From Flavobacterium sp. MK4S-17 (GTDB taxonomy: Bacteria; Bacteroidota; Bacteroidia; Flavobacteriales; Flavobacteriaceae), in contig NZ_WWEP01000036.1 in NCBI RefSeq assembly GCF_009848495.1, positions 62,001-126,000 on the forward strand: DNA of 64,000 bases. Reading direction: 5' to 3'. Positions 44,557 to 55,401 of the stretch are shown here, in pieces. The stretch's first letter is position 1, and each line of letters starts with the position of its first letter. The translations under genes were made by a program, and so were the position numbers. Below the pieces are notes generated by a model. The model was given only the letters and a program-made list of their open reading frames with translations. It searched no databases and had not been told where the DNA came from.

Positions 44557-45069
44557 TTATTGCACAATATTGTGCCCTGATGATGTAAAATTTTTCATGT
44601 CGTTATCAAACATATACAATCCGCCTTTATCATCACCTATCAAATCAATTTTATCAAGGATAACTTTTGCGGTTGCCTCTTCTTCTATCTGCTCTGAAAC
44701 ATACCATTGAAGGAAATTATGCGTGGCATAATCTTTTTCAGAAAGTGATATGTCAACCAGGACATTTATGCATTCAGAAACCTTTACTTCATGCTCATAG
44801 AGCTGGCGGAATAATGTCCTGAATGAAGTATAATCCAGCTTGGGTTCTTCCAGTGCAGATACTTTGGCATGTCCGCCACGCTGGTTTACAAATTTTATGA
44901 GTTTAAGCATGTGCGCCCTTTCCTCATCCGACTGTTTAAACATAAAAGTGGCAATTCCTTCAAACCCCTTTACTTCGGCCCATGAGGCCATGGCAAGGTA
45001 AATTTGTGAAGATTCGGCCTCTACCTTTATTTGTTCGTTTAATGCGGCAAGTATAACATCTGAAACCAT
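44557..45069 (-). CDS. Ferritin
   Basis: This 170-residue iron-storage protein of the non-haem bacterial ferritin (FtnA) type oxidises Fe2+ and stores it as mineral in a 24-mer shell. Ferroxidase ligands are visible in the four-helix bundle: Glu in EAESSQIYLAMASW (about 17), Glu and His in SDEERAHMLKL (about 50-53), Glu in LYEHEVKVSECI, and QIEEE near 130. There is no haem-binding Met as in bacterioferritin. It follows dapA by 28 nt and could be read from the same transcript, but has a terminator of its own. Confidence 0.95.
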   Translation of the reverse strand: MVSDVILAALNEQIKVEAESSQIYLAMASWAEVKGFEGIATFMFKQSDEERAHMLKLIKFVNQRGGHAKVSALEEPKLDYTSFRTLFRQLYEHEVKVSECINVLVDISLSEKDYATHNFLQWYVSEQIEEEATAKVILDKIDLIGDDKGGLYMFDNDMKNFTSSGHNIVQ

Positions 45070-45097
45070 AATCTTTAATTTTAACGCTTATAACAAA

Positions 45098-45976
45098 TTA
45101 ACGGATTTTATTTACAAACTCTGCCAGTCGCCCTGCTAAATCTTCGTTAACATTTACCAGTGGCAGCCTTAAAGTGTCTTCGCAAAGCCCAAGCGCTTTA
45201 AATACCGATTTTATACCCGCAGGATTGCCCTGTTCAAAAATCATGTCGATGGCATCTGCAAGTAAATAATGCAGTTTGTAAGCCTCATCCACTTTACGCT
45301 GCAATCCTAAACGTACCATATCGGAAAACTGCCGTGGGAAGCCTTCTGCTATTACAGATATAACCCCCGCCCCGCCGGCCAGTACCATAGGCAAAGTAAT
45401 CATATCGTCACCCGATATTACAAGGAAATTTTCAGGTTTATGCTGTATCAGTTTCATGGCCTGTACTATATCGCCGGCAGCTTCCTTAATACCAACAATA
45501 TTGTCAAAATCTTTTGCCAGCCGAATTACGGTAGCAGGTAGCATGTTGCTGGCTGTCCGTCCCGGAACATTATATAAAATTACAGGAACAGGCGAAGCCT
45601 GTGCAACTGCTTTAAAATGCTGGTATATACCTTCCTGCGTAGGTTTATTATAATAGGGTGATACCGAAAGCACAGCAGCAAAAGCCGAAAGGTCGCGGGT
45701 TTTAAGTTCGTTTACAACTTCAGCAGTATTGTTGCCGCCTACGCCAAGCACCATTGGCAGCCTGCCATTATTGGCTTCTGCCACTGTTTTTATTACGAGT
45801 TCCTTTTCCTCTTTTGTTAAAGTAGCCGACTCGGCAGTTGTGCCTAAAACCACCAGGTATTCAATACCTCCGTCAATCTGGTATTGCACAATGCGCTTTA
45901 ACGCTTCTGTATCAACTGAAAAATCTTTTTTAAAAGGGGTTACAAGTGCTACCCCGGTTCCCATTAATGACTTCAT
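45098..45976 (-). CDS. dapA: 4-hydroxy-tetrahydrodipicolinate synthase
   Basis: This 292-residue enzyme condenses pyruvate with aspartate semialdehyde, committing carbon to lysine and diaminopimelate for the cell wall. It has [12 protein letters not shown] at the start, GTTAES (substrate site), [16 protein letters not shown] with the catalytic Tyr near 133, and the Schiff-base lysine in [10 protein letters not shown] (Lys161). The C-terminal helices are complete. It follows the DUF gene by 2 nt, forming an operon. Confidence 0.97.
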   Translation of the reverse strand: MKSLMGTGVALVTPFKKDFSVDTEALKRIVQYQIDGGIEYLVVLGTTAESATLTKEEKELVIKTVAEANNGRLPMVLGVGGNNTAEVVNELKTRDLSAFAAVLSVSPYYNKPTQEGIYQHFKAVAQASPVPVILYNVPGRTASNMLPATVIRLAKDFDNIVGIKEAAGDIVQAMKLIQHKPENFLVISGDDMITLPMVLAGGAGVISVIAEGFPRQFSDMVRLGLQRKVDEAYKLHYLLADAIDMIFEQGNPAGIKSVFKALGLCEDTLRLPLVNVNEDLAGRLAEFVNKIR

Positions 45977-45978
45977 GG

Positions 45979-46497
45979 TTATATTTTTTTTAATATTTTT
46001 AAATACTTAAACAATTCCGCAATAAAATCGGAATACTTTTCTGCCTGCATGCTTATCATAAAATCATTCAGGCGGTTATCCACTGTGGCAAAGCCAACCC
46101 TTAGCCGGGCTTCAGATGATAATGTGGCCAGCATAAGCGGAGGGCTGTCAACATCATAATAATTAATCAGCATATCAAAAGGAGTATTTAAAAACTGTAC
46201 CACATCCTCTTTTGTAAAACTGCCGTTTAAGGCAATATCCCTGCGGGTATAATAACAGCAGTCCATAACTTCCTTTTTACCCAATCGCTCTTTAAAACTA
46301 AGCGTTTGTATATTTTTTTCCTGTATACCTTTTTTTACAAGTTCCTTTACAAGAAGCTCTTTTTCCTTAAAGTAGGTTTCATTTATTATAATCCCTACTG
46401 TGTTAATAACCCCGGGCACCTGCACGGGTTTATAATTGGCTAATCTTTTCCTAACGATTTTTTTTAAGCCAATATCCTTTATATACCTCAAAAACAT
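45979..46497 (-). CDS. Conserved hypothetical protein (DUF6913-like)
   Basis: This 172-residue soluble protein lacks a signal peptide. It has a basic start ([13 protein letters not shown]), a probable alpha/beta core with [17 protein letters not shown], and a Flavobacteriia-typical segment [31 protein letters not shown] recall this as a domain of unknown function found beside dapA in Flavobacteriaceae; the DUF number is from memory. No catalytic motif stands out. It leads the operon with dapA, 2 nt upstream of it, under a strong promoter. Confidence 0.75.
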   Translation of the reverse strand: MFLRYIKDIGLKKIVRKRLANYKPVQVPGVINTVGIIINETYFKEKELLVKELVKKGIQEKNIQTLSFKERLGKKEVMDCCYYTRRDIALNGSFTKEDVVQFLNTPFDMLINYYDVDSPPLMLATLSSEARLRVGFATVDNRLNDFMISMQAEKYSDFIAELFKYLKILKKI

Positions 46498-46516
46498 TGT
46501 ACTTTTACTTCTTCAA

Positions 46517-46547
46517 CAAAATTAACTCAAATTAGTGTCATCGCAAA
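46517..46547 (-). promoter_or_regulatory. Promoter of the DUF-dapA operon
   Basis: TTTG (46544-46547), 19 nt, then TAATTTTG (46517-46524) on the minus strand, 19 nt before the start codon. It reaches the start codon of the divergent nucleotidase gene. Confidence 0.7.
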
Positions 46548-47332
46548 TGATAAATATAAAAAAGAACGGTGCCGGTATTTTTCTACTTGTACTGTTTTTA
46601 ACCTGCGGGGTATTTGTTTCCTGCGGGCCTAAAAAATATTACAACAGCAGTGTTGAGGGCAAAAAAATTCCCATAACCGAAGAGTTTACACCTGTTGCCG
46701 AAATAGAAAACTTTATTGCACCCTACCGCGAACACATTGATAGAGACCTTGACAGCGTGCTGGCTTACAGCCCCGAAACGCTGGATAAAAGCAAGCCGAT
46801 AAAAAAATGGCAGACTACAATAGGCAACCTTATGGCAGATGTTACTTTTAACAAAGCCGACAAATTGTTTTTTGCGCGCGAAAAAAAACATGTGGATATA
46901 TGCCTGCTTAACCATGGGGGCATACGTTCTGTAATATCAAAGGGCAACGTTACGGCACGCACCGCATACGAAATAATGCCTTTTGAAAACAGCCTTATTA
47001 TAGCTGCCCTGAAAGGCACACAGGTAAAAGAGATAGCTGAGTATATTGCCAAAGAAAAAAAACCGCATCCGCTTTCGGGTATGAGAATAATTCTTGATGC
47101 AAATGGTATGGTAAAAAGCCTGACTGTACAGGATAAAGCGGTTGAGGATAACAGTATTTACTATGTGGCTTCTTCTGATTACCTTACCAATGGCGGCGAT
47201 AAAATGGATTTTTTTAAAAAAGCCGTTGCCACCTATGATATGGATTACAAATTAAGAAACCTGTTTATAGATTATTTTAAGGAAACAGATACCCTGCCTG
47301 TTATTAAAACAGAACGTATTATAGTGGAATAA
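46547..47332 (+). CDS. 5'-nucleotidase C-terminal domain lipoprotein
   Basis: This 261-residue protein starts at the ATG at 46547; a GTG four codons earlier also keeps the frame. A lipobox GVFVSC gives Cys26. The rest is the substrate-binding C-terminal domain of UshA-type 5'-nucleotidases: LMADVTFNKADK, CLLNHGGIRSVISKGNVTARTAYEIMPFENSL, and SSDYLTNGGDKMDFF. It lacks the metallophosphatase half, which is encoded by the next gene 2 nt later. The two presumably make one periplasmic nucleotidase. A membrane anchor on this half and a Tat signal on the other are inferred from sequence. Confidence 0.9.
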   Translation: MINIKKNGAGIFLLVLFLTCGVFVSCGPKKYYNSSVEGKKIPITEEFTPVAEIENFIAPYREHIDRDLDSVLAYSPETLDKSKPIKKWQTTIGNLMADVTFNKADKLFFAREKKHVDICLLNHGGIRSVISKGNVTARTAYEIMPFENSLIIAALKGTQVKEIAEYIAKEKKPHPLSGMRIILDANGMVKSLTVQDKAVEDNSIYYVASSDYLTNGGDKMDFFKKAVATYDMDYKLRNLFIDYFKETDTLPVIKTERIIVE

Positions 47333-47334
47333 AA

Positions 47335-48243
47335 ATGAAAAGAAGAGATTTTATACAAAAAACGGCAGCAGGTTCGGCACTGGTTTTAGGAGGAATGTCT
47401 TTAAGCAGTTTTGGCCCTGAAGAGCAGCCTAAAAAAATAACCATACTGCACACTAATGATGTGCACAGCCATATAGACCCTTTCCCTGCTGATGACCCTA
47501 AATATCCCAATTTAGGAGGCGTGGCACGAAGGGCTGCGCTGGTGGAAAGCATCAGGCAGGAAAACCCGAATACCCTGTTGCTGGATGCAGGCGATATATT
47601 CCAGGGCACTCCCTATTTTAATTATTATGGCGGCGAGATTGAATTTAAGCTGATGAGCATGCTTAAGTATGACCTTGCCACTATGGGGAACCATGATTTT
47701 GATAACGGCATTGACGGTTTTTATACACAGCTTCCACATGCCAAATTTGATTTTGTTTCTGCCAATTATGATTTTAAAAATACTATTTTAAACGGCATAG
47801 TTAAGCCTTACAAAACATTTGAAAGAAACGGTATTAAAATAGGGATTTTTGGGCTTGGCATTGAACTCAACGGGCTTGTGGATAAAAAACTGTATAAAGA
47901 AACAGTTTACCTAAACCCCATTGAAACAGCACAGGAAATGAGCCGTATTTTAAAGTATAACGAAAAATGCGACCTTGTTATCTGCCTTTCGCATTTAGGG
48001 TTTATTTATGATGACAGGGAAAAAATATCTGACCTTGTACTGGCAAGGACTACTAAAAATATTGACCTTATTATTGGCGGGCACACCCATACTTTCCTTA
48101 AAAAACCTTACATAGCCCAAAACCTTGACGGTGAGGATGTACTGGTAAACCAGGTAGGCTGTTACGGCCTCAATTTAGGGCGTATAGATTTTACCTTTGA
48201 ATACGGAAGAAAAAGCAGTAAAGGCAGGACAATATCTGTGTAA
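47335..48243 (+). CDS. Metallophosphatase (5'-nucleotidase N-terminal domain), Tat-exported
   Basis: This 302-residue calcineurin-like phosphoesterase has a twin-arginine signal (KRRDFIQKTAAG followed by a hydrophobic stretch). All metal-binding blocks are present: HTNDVHSH, DAGDIFQG, MGNHDFDNG, and the late GGHTHTF. It lacks the C-terminal substrate-recognition domain of UshA, which the preceding gene supplies. Together they would dephosphorylate nucleotides or related compounds in the periplasm. Tat export fits with insertion of metal in the cytoplasm before export. Confidence 0.92.
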   Translation: MKRRDFIQKTAAGSALVLGGMSLSSFGPEEQPKKITILHTNDVHSHIDPFPADDPKYPNLGGVARRAALVESIRQENPNTLLLDAGDIFQGTPYFNYYGGEIEFKLMSMLKYDLATMGNHDFDNGIDGFYTQLPHAKFDFVSANYDFKNTILNGIVKPYKTFERNGIKIGIFGLGIELNGLVDKKLYKETVYLNPIETAQEMSRILKYNEKCDLVICLSHLGFIYDDREKISDLVLARTTKNIDLIIGGHTHTFLKKPYIAQNLDGEDVLVNQVGCYGLNLGRIDFTFEYGRKSSKGRTISV

Positions 48244-48291
48244 GGTTTGTAAAGTTAAAAGCCATAAAGTTTAAATATAACCTCTGCTACT

Positions 48292-50304
<2,013 letters not shown>

Positions 50305-50357
50305 CTAATTTAGGCAAGTTTTACCGATAATAAAACAACTTGCTAATGTGTTGTACA

Positions 50358-50825
50358 TTAAAACATATCTTCCATCTGCCTGTACAGCTCACCATCGCTT
50401 AATGTTGCTCCTTGTTGTATTAGGCTGAATATTTCAGCATTACGGTCTTCGCCAAAAGGTTTAGTGCCACGGGTTACCTGTACCTCATCGCTGAATATGT
50501 TTTCATTTAGCCACTGGAGGCCGCTTTGCGTCAGCAGGTCGGCATGTTTGGCATGGGCATGTATAATAATGCTTTCCATTTTTTCTGCACCCATTTTAAA
50601 CAAAAAGATATGATTTGGGGAATAATGCTCCAGCCACTTGGCTTTTTCCAGTACCGAATCCCAAATGAGGTCGCTAAAAACATCCAGTTCCTGCTCTGCT
50701 ACTTCAGGCTTTTCTTCCTTTAGTTTATCCCATTCGTTTTTATCTATTTGCTGCGAAGCTAAAAACCTGATAAATTCAGGATGCAGTTCTTCTAATTGCT
50801 CTTTGGTGAGGCGTGTATATTTCAT
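50358..50825 (-). CDS. Conserved hypothetical protein (DUF6495-like)
   Basis: This 155-residue soluble acidic protein has no signal peptide. It opens with YTRLTKEQLEELHPEFIRFLASQQID and has the segment SPNHIFLFKMGAEKMESIIIHAH, then an acidic tail ending MEDMF. It looks like a Flavobacteriia-specific DUF family (I recall DUF6495, from memory). No catalytic motif is evident. It lies between the ribosomal operon terminator and ligA, 71 nt upstream of the latter and on the same strand. Confidence 0.75.
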   Translation of the reverse strand: MKYTRLTKEQLEELHPEFIRFLASQQIDKNEWDKLKEEKPEVAEQELDVFSDLIWDSVLEKAKWLEHYSPNHIFLFKMGAEKMESIIIHAHAKHADLLTQSGLQWLNENIFSDEVQVTRGTKPFGEDRNAEIFSLIQQGATLSDGELYRQMEDMF

Positions 50826-50845
50826 GGATATGCTTTTAAATAAAA

Positions 50846-50868
50846 AAAGCCTCCTTAACGGAGGCTTT
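50846..50868 (-). terminator. Terminator of the rpsF-rpsR-rplI operon
   Basis: The stem AAAGCCTCC / GGAGGCTTT with loop TTAAC has A/T flanks, 18 nt beyond the rplI stop. Confidence 0.85.
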
Positions 50869-50885
50869 CAGTATGCTACAATAAA

Positions 50886-51329
50886 TTATTGCTGCTCTGC
50901 TACAATTTCGTAAGGAAGCTCAACAATAACATCACGATGAAGCCTTACATTGGCAGTATATTTACCAGTACGCTTAACAATACCGCTTGTAATGTATTTT
51001 TTCTCGATAGACTGTCCGTTTTTCTCTAAAGCCTCAGCTATATCAGCATTGGTTACAGAACCGAATAATTTATCGCCACCTGCCTTAGCAGTAATTTTAA
51101 TTTCAAGTGCTTTAAGAGCTTCAGCAGTTTTCCTAGCATCATCTACTAATTTCTGCTCTTTAAAAGCCCTTTGCTTAAGGTTTTCAGCCAAAACTTTTTT
51201 AGCTGAAGGAGTTGCAACAACTGCAAAACCCTGAGGGATTAAATAGTTACGGCCATATCCGGCTTTTACTGTAACAACATCATCTTTAAACCCTAAATTC
51301 TGTACGTCTTGTTTAAGTATAAGTTCCAT
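50886..51329 (-). CDS. rplI: 50S ribosomal protein L9
   Basis: This 147-residue L9 has the N-terminal rRNA-binding domain ILKQDVQNLGFKDDVVTVKAGYGRNYLIPQGFA, a long central helix (residues about 40-75), and a C-terminal domain with GKLFGSVT-like DKLFGSVTNADIAEAL and VRLHRDVIVELPYEI. It is the last gene of the ribosomal operon, 13 nt after rpsR. Confidence 0.98.
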   Translation of the reverse strand: MELILKQDVQNLGFKDDVVTVKAGYGRNYLIPQGFAVVATPSAKKVLAENLKQRAFKEQKLVDDARKTAEALKALEIKITAKAGGDKLFGSVTNADIAEALEKNGQSIEKKYITSGIVKRTGKYTANVRLHRDVIVELPYEIVAEQQ

Positions 51330-51342
51330 AATTGCCTCTTTA

Positions 51343-51639
51343 TTATTTTAGTAAATCAGCCACATATGGCATTAACGCTAAGTGACGTGCCCTTTTTACA
51401 GCTACAGATACTTTTCTTTGGTATTTTAAAGAAGTACCGGTAAGGCGGCGAGGAAGTATTTTACCTTGCTCGTTAACAAACTTTAATAAAAAGTCAGGGT
51501 CTTTGTAATCTACATATTTAATACCTGCTTTTTTAAAGCGGCAGTATTTTTTTTGCTTATTAGTCTCTATGTTTAAAGGCGTAAGATACCTGATATCCCC
51601 GTCTTTTTTTCCTTTAGCTGACTGTTCTATACTTGACAT
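51343..51639 (-). CDS. rpsR: 30S ribosomal protein S18
   Basis: This 98-residue S18 has a Bacteroidota-type N-terminal extension, then [41 protein letters not shown] and the basic end [21 protein letters not shown]. It lies 2 nt after rpsF. Only one of the cysteines of zinc-type S18 is present. Confidence 0.98.
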   Translation of the reverse strand: MSSIEQSAKGKKDGDIRYLTPLNIETNKQKKYCRFKKAGIKYVDYKDPDFLLKFVNEQGKILPRRLTGTSLKYQRKVSVAVKRARHLALMPYVADLLK

Positions 51640-51641
51640 AA

Positions 51642-51983
51642 TTAGTTTGCTTTAGTTTTTAGTTTCTCTCTTCTTCTCTCTGCCCATGATATAGCGTGTT
51701 TATCAAGAGTTACCGTAAGGAAACGCATAACCCTTTCATCACGGCGGAATTCAGTTTCAAGGCCGATTAGTATCTCGCCTTCCACTTTAAATTCCATTAA
51801 ATGATAAAATCCGCTTTTCTTGTTCTGGATTTCATAGGCCAGTTTTTTAAGGCCCCAGTCTTCTTTTGCTACAATCTCTGCCCCTTTTGAAGTAAGATAA
51901 TCTTCAAACTTACTTACTGTTTCCTTTACCTGGGTTTCAGATAAAACGGGATTCAAGATGAAAACAGTTTCATAATTTTTCAT
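51642..51983 (-). CDS. rpsF: 30S ribosomal protein S6
   Basis: This 113-residue S6 begins [16 protein letters not shown] and has [26 protein letters not shown] and [17 protein letters not shown], the conserved signatures. It forms the platform of the small subunit with S18, encoded 2 nt downstream. There is no glutamate-rich C-terminal tail as in E. coli S6. It leads the operon; the promoter is at 52018-52048. Confidence 0.98.
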   Translation of the reverse strand: MKNYETVFILNPVLSETQVKETVSKFEDYLTSKGAEIVAKEDWGLKKLAYEIQNKKSGFYHLMEFKVEGEILIGLETEFRRDERVMRFLTVTLDKHAISWAERRREKLKTKAN

Positions 51984-52017
51984 AAATAAACCTTTTTACG
52001 TGTTATAAAAGTGGGTG

Positions 52018-52048
52018 CAAATTTAGGTATTTATATTTAACCTGCAAA
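52018..52048 (-). promoter_or_regulatory. Promoter of the rpsF operon
   Basis: TTTG (52045-52048), 19 nt, then TAAATTTG (52018-52025) on the minus strand, 34 nt before the rpsF start. Confidence 0.8.
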
Positions 52049-52093
52049 CCTTATTTTTGTTTTTTATGTGAATACAAAAGTCAAAAAAAACTT

Positions 52094-52101
52094 TATATTT
52101 G
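52094..52101 (+). promoter_or_regulatory. Candidate -7 box of the LytTR regulator gene
   Basis: TATATTTG on the plus strand is 57 nt before the ATG; no good TTG -33 element at the usual distance. Confidence 0.45.
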
Positions 52102-52158
52102 TAAACATCCCACGCTAAAAACTAAAAACATTGCTAAACACTACAAACTTTTTAAAAC

Positions 52159-52857
52159 ATGAAACTTAACTGTGTTGTTGTTGATGATAGCACAATACAC
52201 CGCATTACAATTGCCAAGCTTGTTAAAGAACACCCGCAGCTAAGCCTTGTGGGCGATTTTTCCAACGCTTCGGAAACGCGCAACTGCATCCTGAACAAAA
52301 CTGTTGACCTTTTGTTCCTGGATATAGAAATGCCGGTGCAAAGTGGTTTCGATTTACTGGACGGCCTTAAAACCCGCCCGCAGATTATTTTTATTTCCTC
52401 CAAATCTGATTATGCCCTAAAAGCCTTTGATTATTCTGCTATTGATTATCTGCACAAGCCCATAACCAAAGACAGGTTTAACCTTGCAGTGCAAAAAGCA
52501 ATAGACATTCAATCATTAAAAAAAGACGGGCCCGAGGAAGAGGGCGATTTTATTTTTGTGAAAAGCAACCTGAAAAACTTTAAGGTATATATAGCAAAAA
52601 TAAAGTGGGTAGAAGCCTTTGGCGACTACATTAAAATTAATACTGAAGATGAAAACCACCTTGTGCACTCTACCATGAAATCTTTTGAGAGCGAACTGCC
52701 GGAAGAAAAATTCATGAGGGTGCACAAGTCGTTTATTATCAACGTTGATAAGGTTGAAAAATTCAACAGCAAGTTTGCTGAAATAGGCACAACAAAAATT
52801 CCTTTAAGCAGGAATAAAAAAGAAGAACTTGCAAAAGCAATAAACAGGATTCAATAA
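52159..52857 (+). CDS. LytTR family response regulator
   Basis: This 232-residue two-component regulator has a receiver domain with acidic VDDS near the start, phospho-acceptor Asp in LLFLDIEMP (about residue 54), and the lysine in YLHKPITKD. It is followed by a LytTR DNA-binding domain (FIFVKSNLKNFKVYIAKIKWVEAFGDYIKI ... FMRVHKSFIINVDKVEKF). No histidine kinase is adjacent, so its partner is elsewhere. It is divergent from rpsF and convergent with priA, whose stop it overlaps by 7 bp. Confidence 0.93.
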   Translation: MKLNCVVVDDSTIHRITIAKLVKEHPQLSLVGDFSNASETRNCILNKTVDLLFLDIEMPVQSGFDLLDGLKTRPQIIFISSKSDYALKAFDYSAIDYLHKPITKDRFNLAVQKAIDIQSLKKDGPEEEGDFIFVKSNLKNFKVYIAKIKWVEAFGDYIKINTEDENHLVHSTMKSFESELPEEKFMRVHKSFIINVDKVEKFNSKFAEIGTTKIPLSRNKKEELAKAINRIQ

Positions 52858-55298
52858 GGATCTATGTTTACGGTTATCCTTACCGGCCTGTACTGTGGTA
52901 CCGCTTCAAAACTGGTTAATATCCTGCTAATTGCTTTTTTAGTTGCTACAAGTTTATTTCCCTGCGGAATTTTTACCATTACAGCCCTTATATACTCATT
53001 CCTTATCCTGCTTACGGGTGGCTCTTCGGGGCCTAAAACAGGCACATTAAGGTTTTGTGACAATACATTAACAAGCCAAAGGGAAGCATTTTTGAGTTTT
53101 TCAAAATCGCGGTGGCGCAGCGTTATCCGTACCAGCCTGTAAAACGGCGGGTATTTAAAGTTTTGCCGCTCATAAAGCTGCTCCTTAAACATGGCTTCAT
53201 AATCACTATCGGTAACCTGCCTTATTATATTATGCAGCGGGTTATAGGTTTGTATCATAACCCTGCCACGAATTTCCTTGCGCCCTGCCCTGCCGGCTAC
53301 CTGTACCATCATTTGGTATGCCCTTTCAAATGCCCTGAAGTCAGGCTGGTACAGCATATTGTCGGCATTCAATATGCCAACAAGCCCCACGTTATCAAAA
53401 TGCAGCCCTTTGGCAAGCATTTGTGTACCAACTAATATAGCAACCTCCCTGTTTTTAAAGGCATCAATAATTTTTTCATAGCCAAATTTTCCTTTTGTGG
53501 TATCCTGGTCCATGCGCCAGGAATTTTTATCAGGGAACAGTTCCTTTAGCTCCAGTTCTATCTGCTCTGTCCCAAAACCTTTGGTTGAAAGGTCTGTTGA
53601 GTGGCACTGGTGGCAATGTGTGGGGTTGGCTATGGTATAGCCGCAATAATGGCAGCGTAACTGGCTTTTGTATTTATAATAGGTAAGGCTTACATCGCAC
53701 TGCGGGCATTGCGGCACATGCCCGCACGTCATGCATTCCACCCAGGGGGAATACCCCCTCCTGTTCTGGAAAAGAATAATCTGCCTGCCTTCGCTTAAGG
53801 TTTCATTAATAGCATCAATCAAAGTATCGCTAAAATGCCCTGTCATGCGTTTACGCTTGTATTTATCCTTAAGGTCAACCAAAACAATTTCAGGCGGCAT
53901 AACTTTGCCATAACGCTCCTTTAATTCTGCATAACCATATTTTCCATGTCCTGCATTGTAATATGATTCAATACTTGGTGTTGCAGAACCTAACAACACT
54001 TTGGCATCAAAAAAACCGGCAAGCACAATAGCAGCATCCCTCGCATGATAACGCGGTGCCGGGTCCTGCTGTTTAAAGGTCTGCTCATGTTCTTCATCAA
54101 TAATAATAAGACCAAGATTATTAAAGGGTAAAAACAATGCCGACCGCGCACCAATGATAACCTTTGCTTTTTCGGAATTTTCAAGTACCTGCTGCCAGGT
54201 TTCCACCCGTTCGTTATTTGAATATTTGGAATGGAATACCGCCACCTGGTTACCAAAATAAGCAGTGAGCCGCACTACAAGTTGCGTAGTCAGTGCTATT
54301 TCGGGTAAAAGATACAACACCTGCTTTCCTTGCTTTATATATTCTTCTATAAGCCGTATATATATTTCGGTCTTTCCACTGGAGGTGATGCCATTAAACA
54401 AGGTAACCTGATGACTTTTAAAAGATGCTTTTATAGTTTCAAATGCTTCTTCCTGTTTCGTGCTTAAGCCAAAAGATGCCTGTTCCTCCTTCTCGAATTG
54501 CACGCGGTCTTCCTCAAGGTAATATTCCTCAAATATACCCTTATCAATCAGGGCTTTTATTACAGCGGCATTACTGCCTGAATCTGTCAAACGCTTTACA
54601 GTTACAGGCTTTTTTTCGGATGCCTGAAACTGGAAATACTGCAATACCGCTTCCCGCTGCTTTTGCGCACGGGATAGCATTTCCAGCAGGCTGTTAAGTT
54701 TTTCTTCCTGTAAAAATTCAGGCTGCAACCTTATGTAGCGTATTGTTTTAGGCCTGTATTTTTCATTTACCTCTTCCCTCAGGGCTATTGCTTTTTTATT
54801 TATCAGCCTGTTAATAACAGGTAATACTGTTTTTTTATTAAGCAGCGAAACTACTTCCTGTATGGTTAGCACCGGTTGTTTTTGCAATGCTTCATATACA
54901 AGGTATTCATCATCGGTAAACTGTGCTTCAACCGACTCAAAATCCTTTTGGGGTGTAATAACGGTTTCGCTTTCCAATAGCAATGCTGAAGGCAGTGCCG
55001 ATTTATAAACCTCGCCAATAGTGCACATATAGTAAGAAGCTATCCATTCCCAATGCTGTAACTGCATAGGGGTTACTATTGGTTTTTCATCCAGTATCTG
55101 GTGGATTTCCTTAGCCTCATAAAGCTGCGGGGGATTGTGGTGCCTGCCCACTACAAGTGCAGTATATATTTTGTTTCGCCCAAAGGGTACTGCTACCCTC
55201 ATCCCTTTTTCAAGCAGGTTGAACTCTGCCTCGTTTACGGCATAGGTAAACGGCTTTGGCAATGCTAAAGGAAGTATAACTTCTATAAAAAAGGGCAT
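52851..55298 (-). CDS. priA: Primosomal protein N' (replication restart helicase PriA)
   Basis: This 815-residue helicase reloads the replisome at stalled forks. The start MPFFIEVILPLALPKPFTY (55298) is chosen by conservation; an in-frame ATG 20 codons earlier would cover the -7 box at 55316-55323. The helicase core has Walker A GITSSGKTE (about 303), DEEH (IIIDEEHEQTF), GSATPSIESYY and QVAGRAGR. Eight zinc-binding cysteines are in CMTCGHVPQCPQCD and CHYCGY ... CHQC. It has an extended N-terminal DNA-binding domain. Convergent with the LytTR gene. Confidence 0.97.
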   Translation of the reverse strand: MPFFIEVILPLALPKPFTYAVNEAEFNLLEKGMRVAVPFGRNKIYTALVVGRHHNPPQLYEAKEIHQILDEKPIVTPMQLQHWEWIASYYMCTIGEVYKSALPSALLLESETVITPQKDFESVEAQFTDDEYLVYEALQKQPVLTIQEVVSLLNKKTVLPVINRLINKKAIALREEVNEKYRPKTIRYIRLQPEFLQEEKLNSLLEMLSRAQKQREAVLQYFQFQASEKKPVTVKRLTDSGSNAAVIKALIDKGIFEEYYLEEDRVQFEKEEQASFGLSTKQEEAFETIKASFKSHQVTLFNGITSSGKTEIYIRLIEEYIKQGKQVLYLLPEIALTTQLVVRLTAYFGNQVAVFHSKYSNNERVETWQQVLENSEKAKVIIGARSALFLPFNNLGLIIIDEEHEQTFKQQDPAPRYHARDAAIVLAGFFDAKVLLGSATPSIESYYNAGHGKYGYAELKERYGKVMPPEIVLVDLKDKYKRKRMTGHFSDTLIDAINETLSEGRQIILFQNRRGYSPWVECMTCGHVPQCPQCDVSLTYYKYKSQLRCHYCGYTIANPTHCHQCHSTDLSTKGFGTEQIELELKELFPDKNSWRMDQDTTKGKFGYEKIIDAFKNREVAILVGTQMLAKGLHFDNVGLVGILNADNMLYQPDFRAFERAYQMMVQVAGRAGRKEIRGRVMIQTYNPLHNIIRQVTDSDYEAMFKEQLYERQNFKYPPFYRLVRITLRHRDFEKLKNASLWLVNVLSQNLNVPVLGPEEPPVSRIRNEYIRAVMVKIPQGNKLVATKKAISRILTSFEAVPQYRPVRITVNIDPY

Positions 55299-55315
55299 AA
55301 CTATAATTTGAATTA

Positions 55316-55323
55316 CAAAGATA
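55316..55323 (-). promoter_or_regulatory. Candidate -7 box of priA
   Basis: TATCTTTG on the minus strand, 17 nt upstream of the proposed priA start; it supports the shorter N-terminus. Confidence 0.5.
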
Positions 55324-55351
55324 CTGTTTTGACAGCTATCCATTAAATAAT

Positions 55352-55375
55352 AAAACACCCTGTACAGGGTGTTTT
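55352..55375 (-). terminator. Palindromic terminator after DUF2147 gene
   Basis: A 24-nt perfect palindrome, arms AAAACACCCTGT and ACAGGGTGTTTT, 26 nt beyond the stop of the DUF2147 gene and just before the priA promoter. Confidence 0.8.
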
Positions 55376-55401
55376 ACCAGCTTGTTTGCTATATTTTAAT
55401 A

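Noticed and set aside
46547..48243. A frameshifted single 5'-nucleotidase gene
   Set aside because: The domains are in reverse order relative to UshA and each half has its own export signal and start codon, so it is a real two-gene arrangement.
55299..55358. N-terminal extension of PriA
   Set aside because: The conserved start is MPFFIEV at 55298, and the extension would cover the TATCTTTG box.
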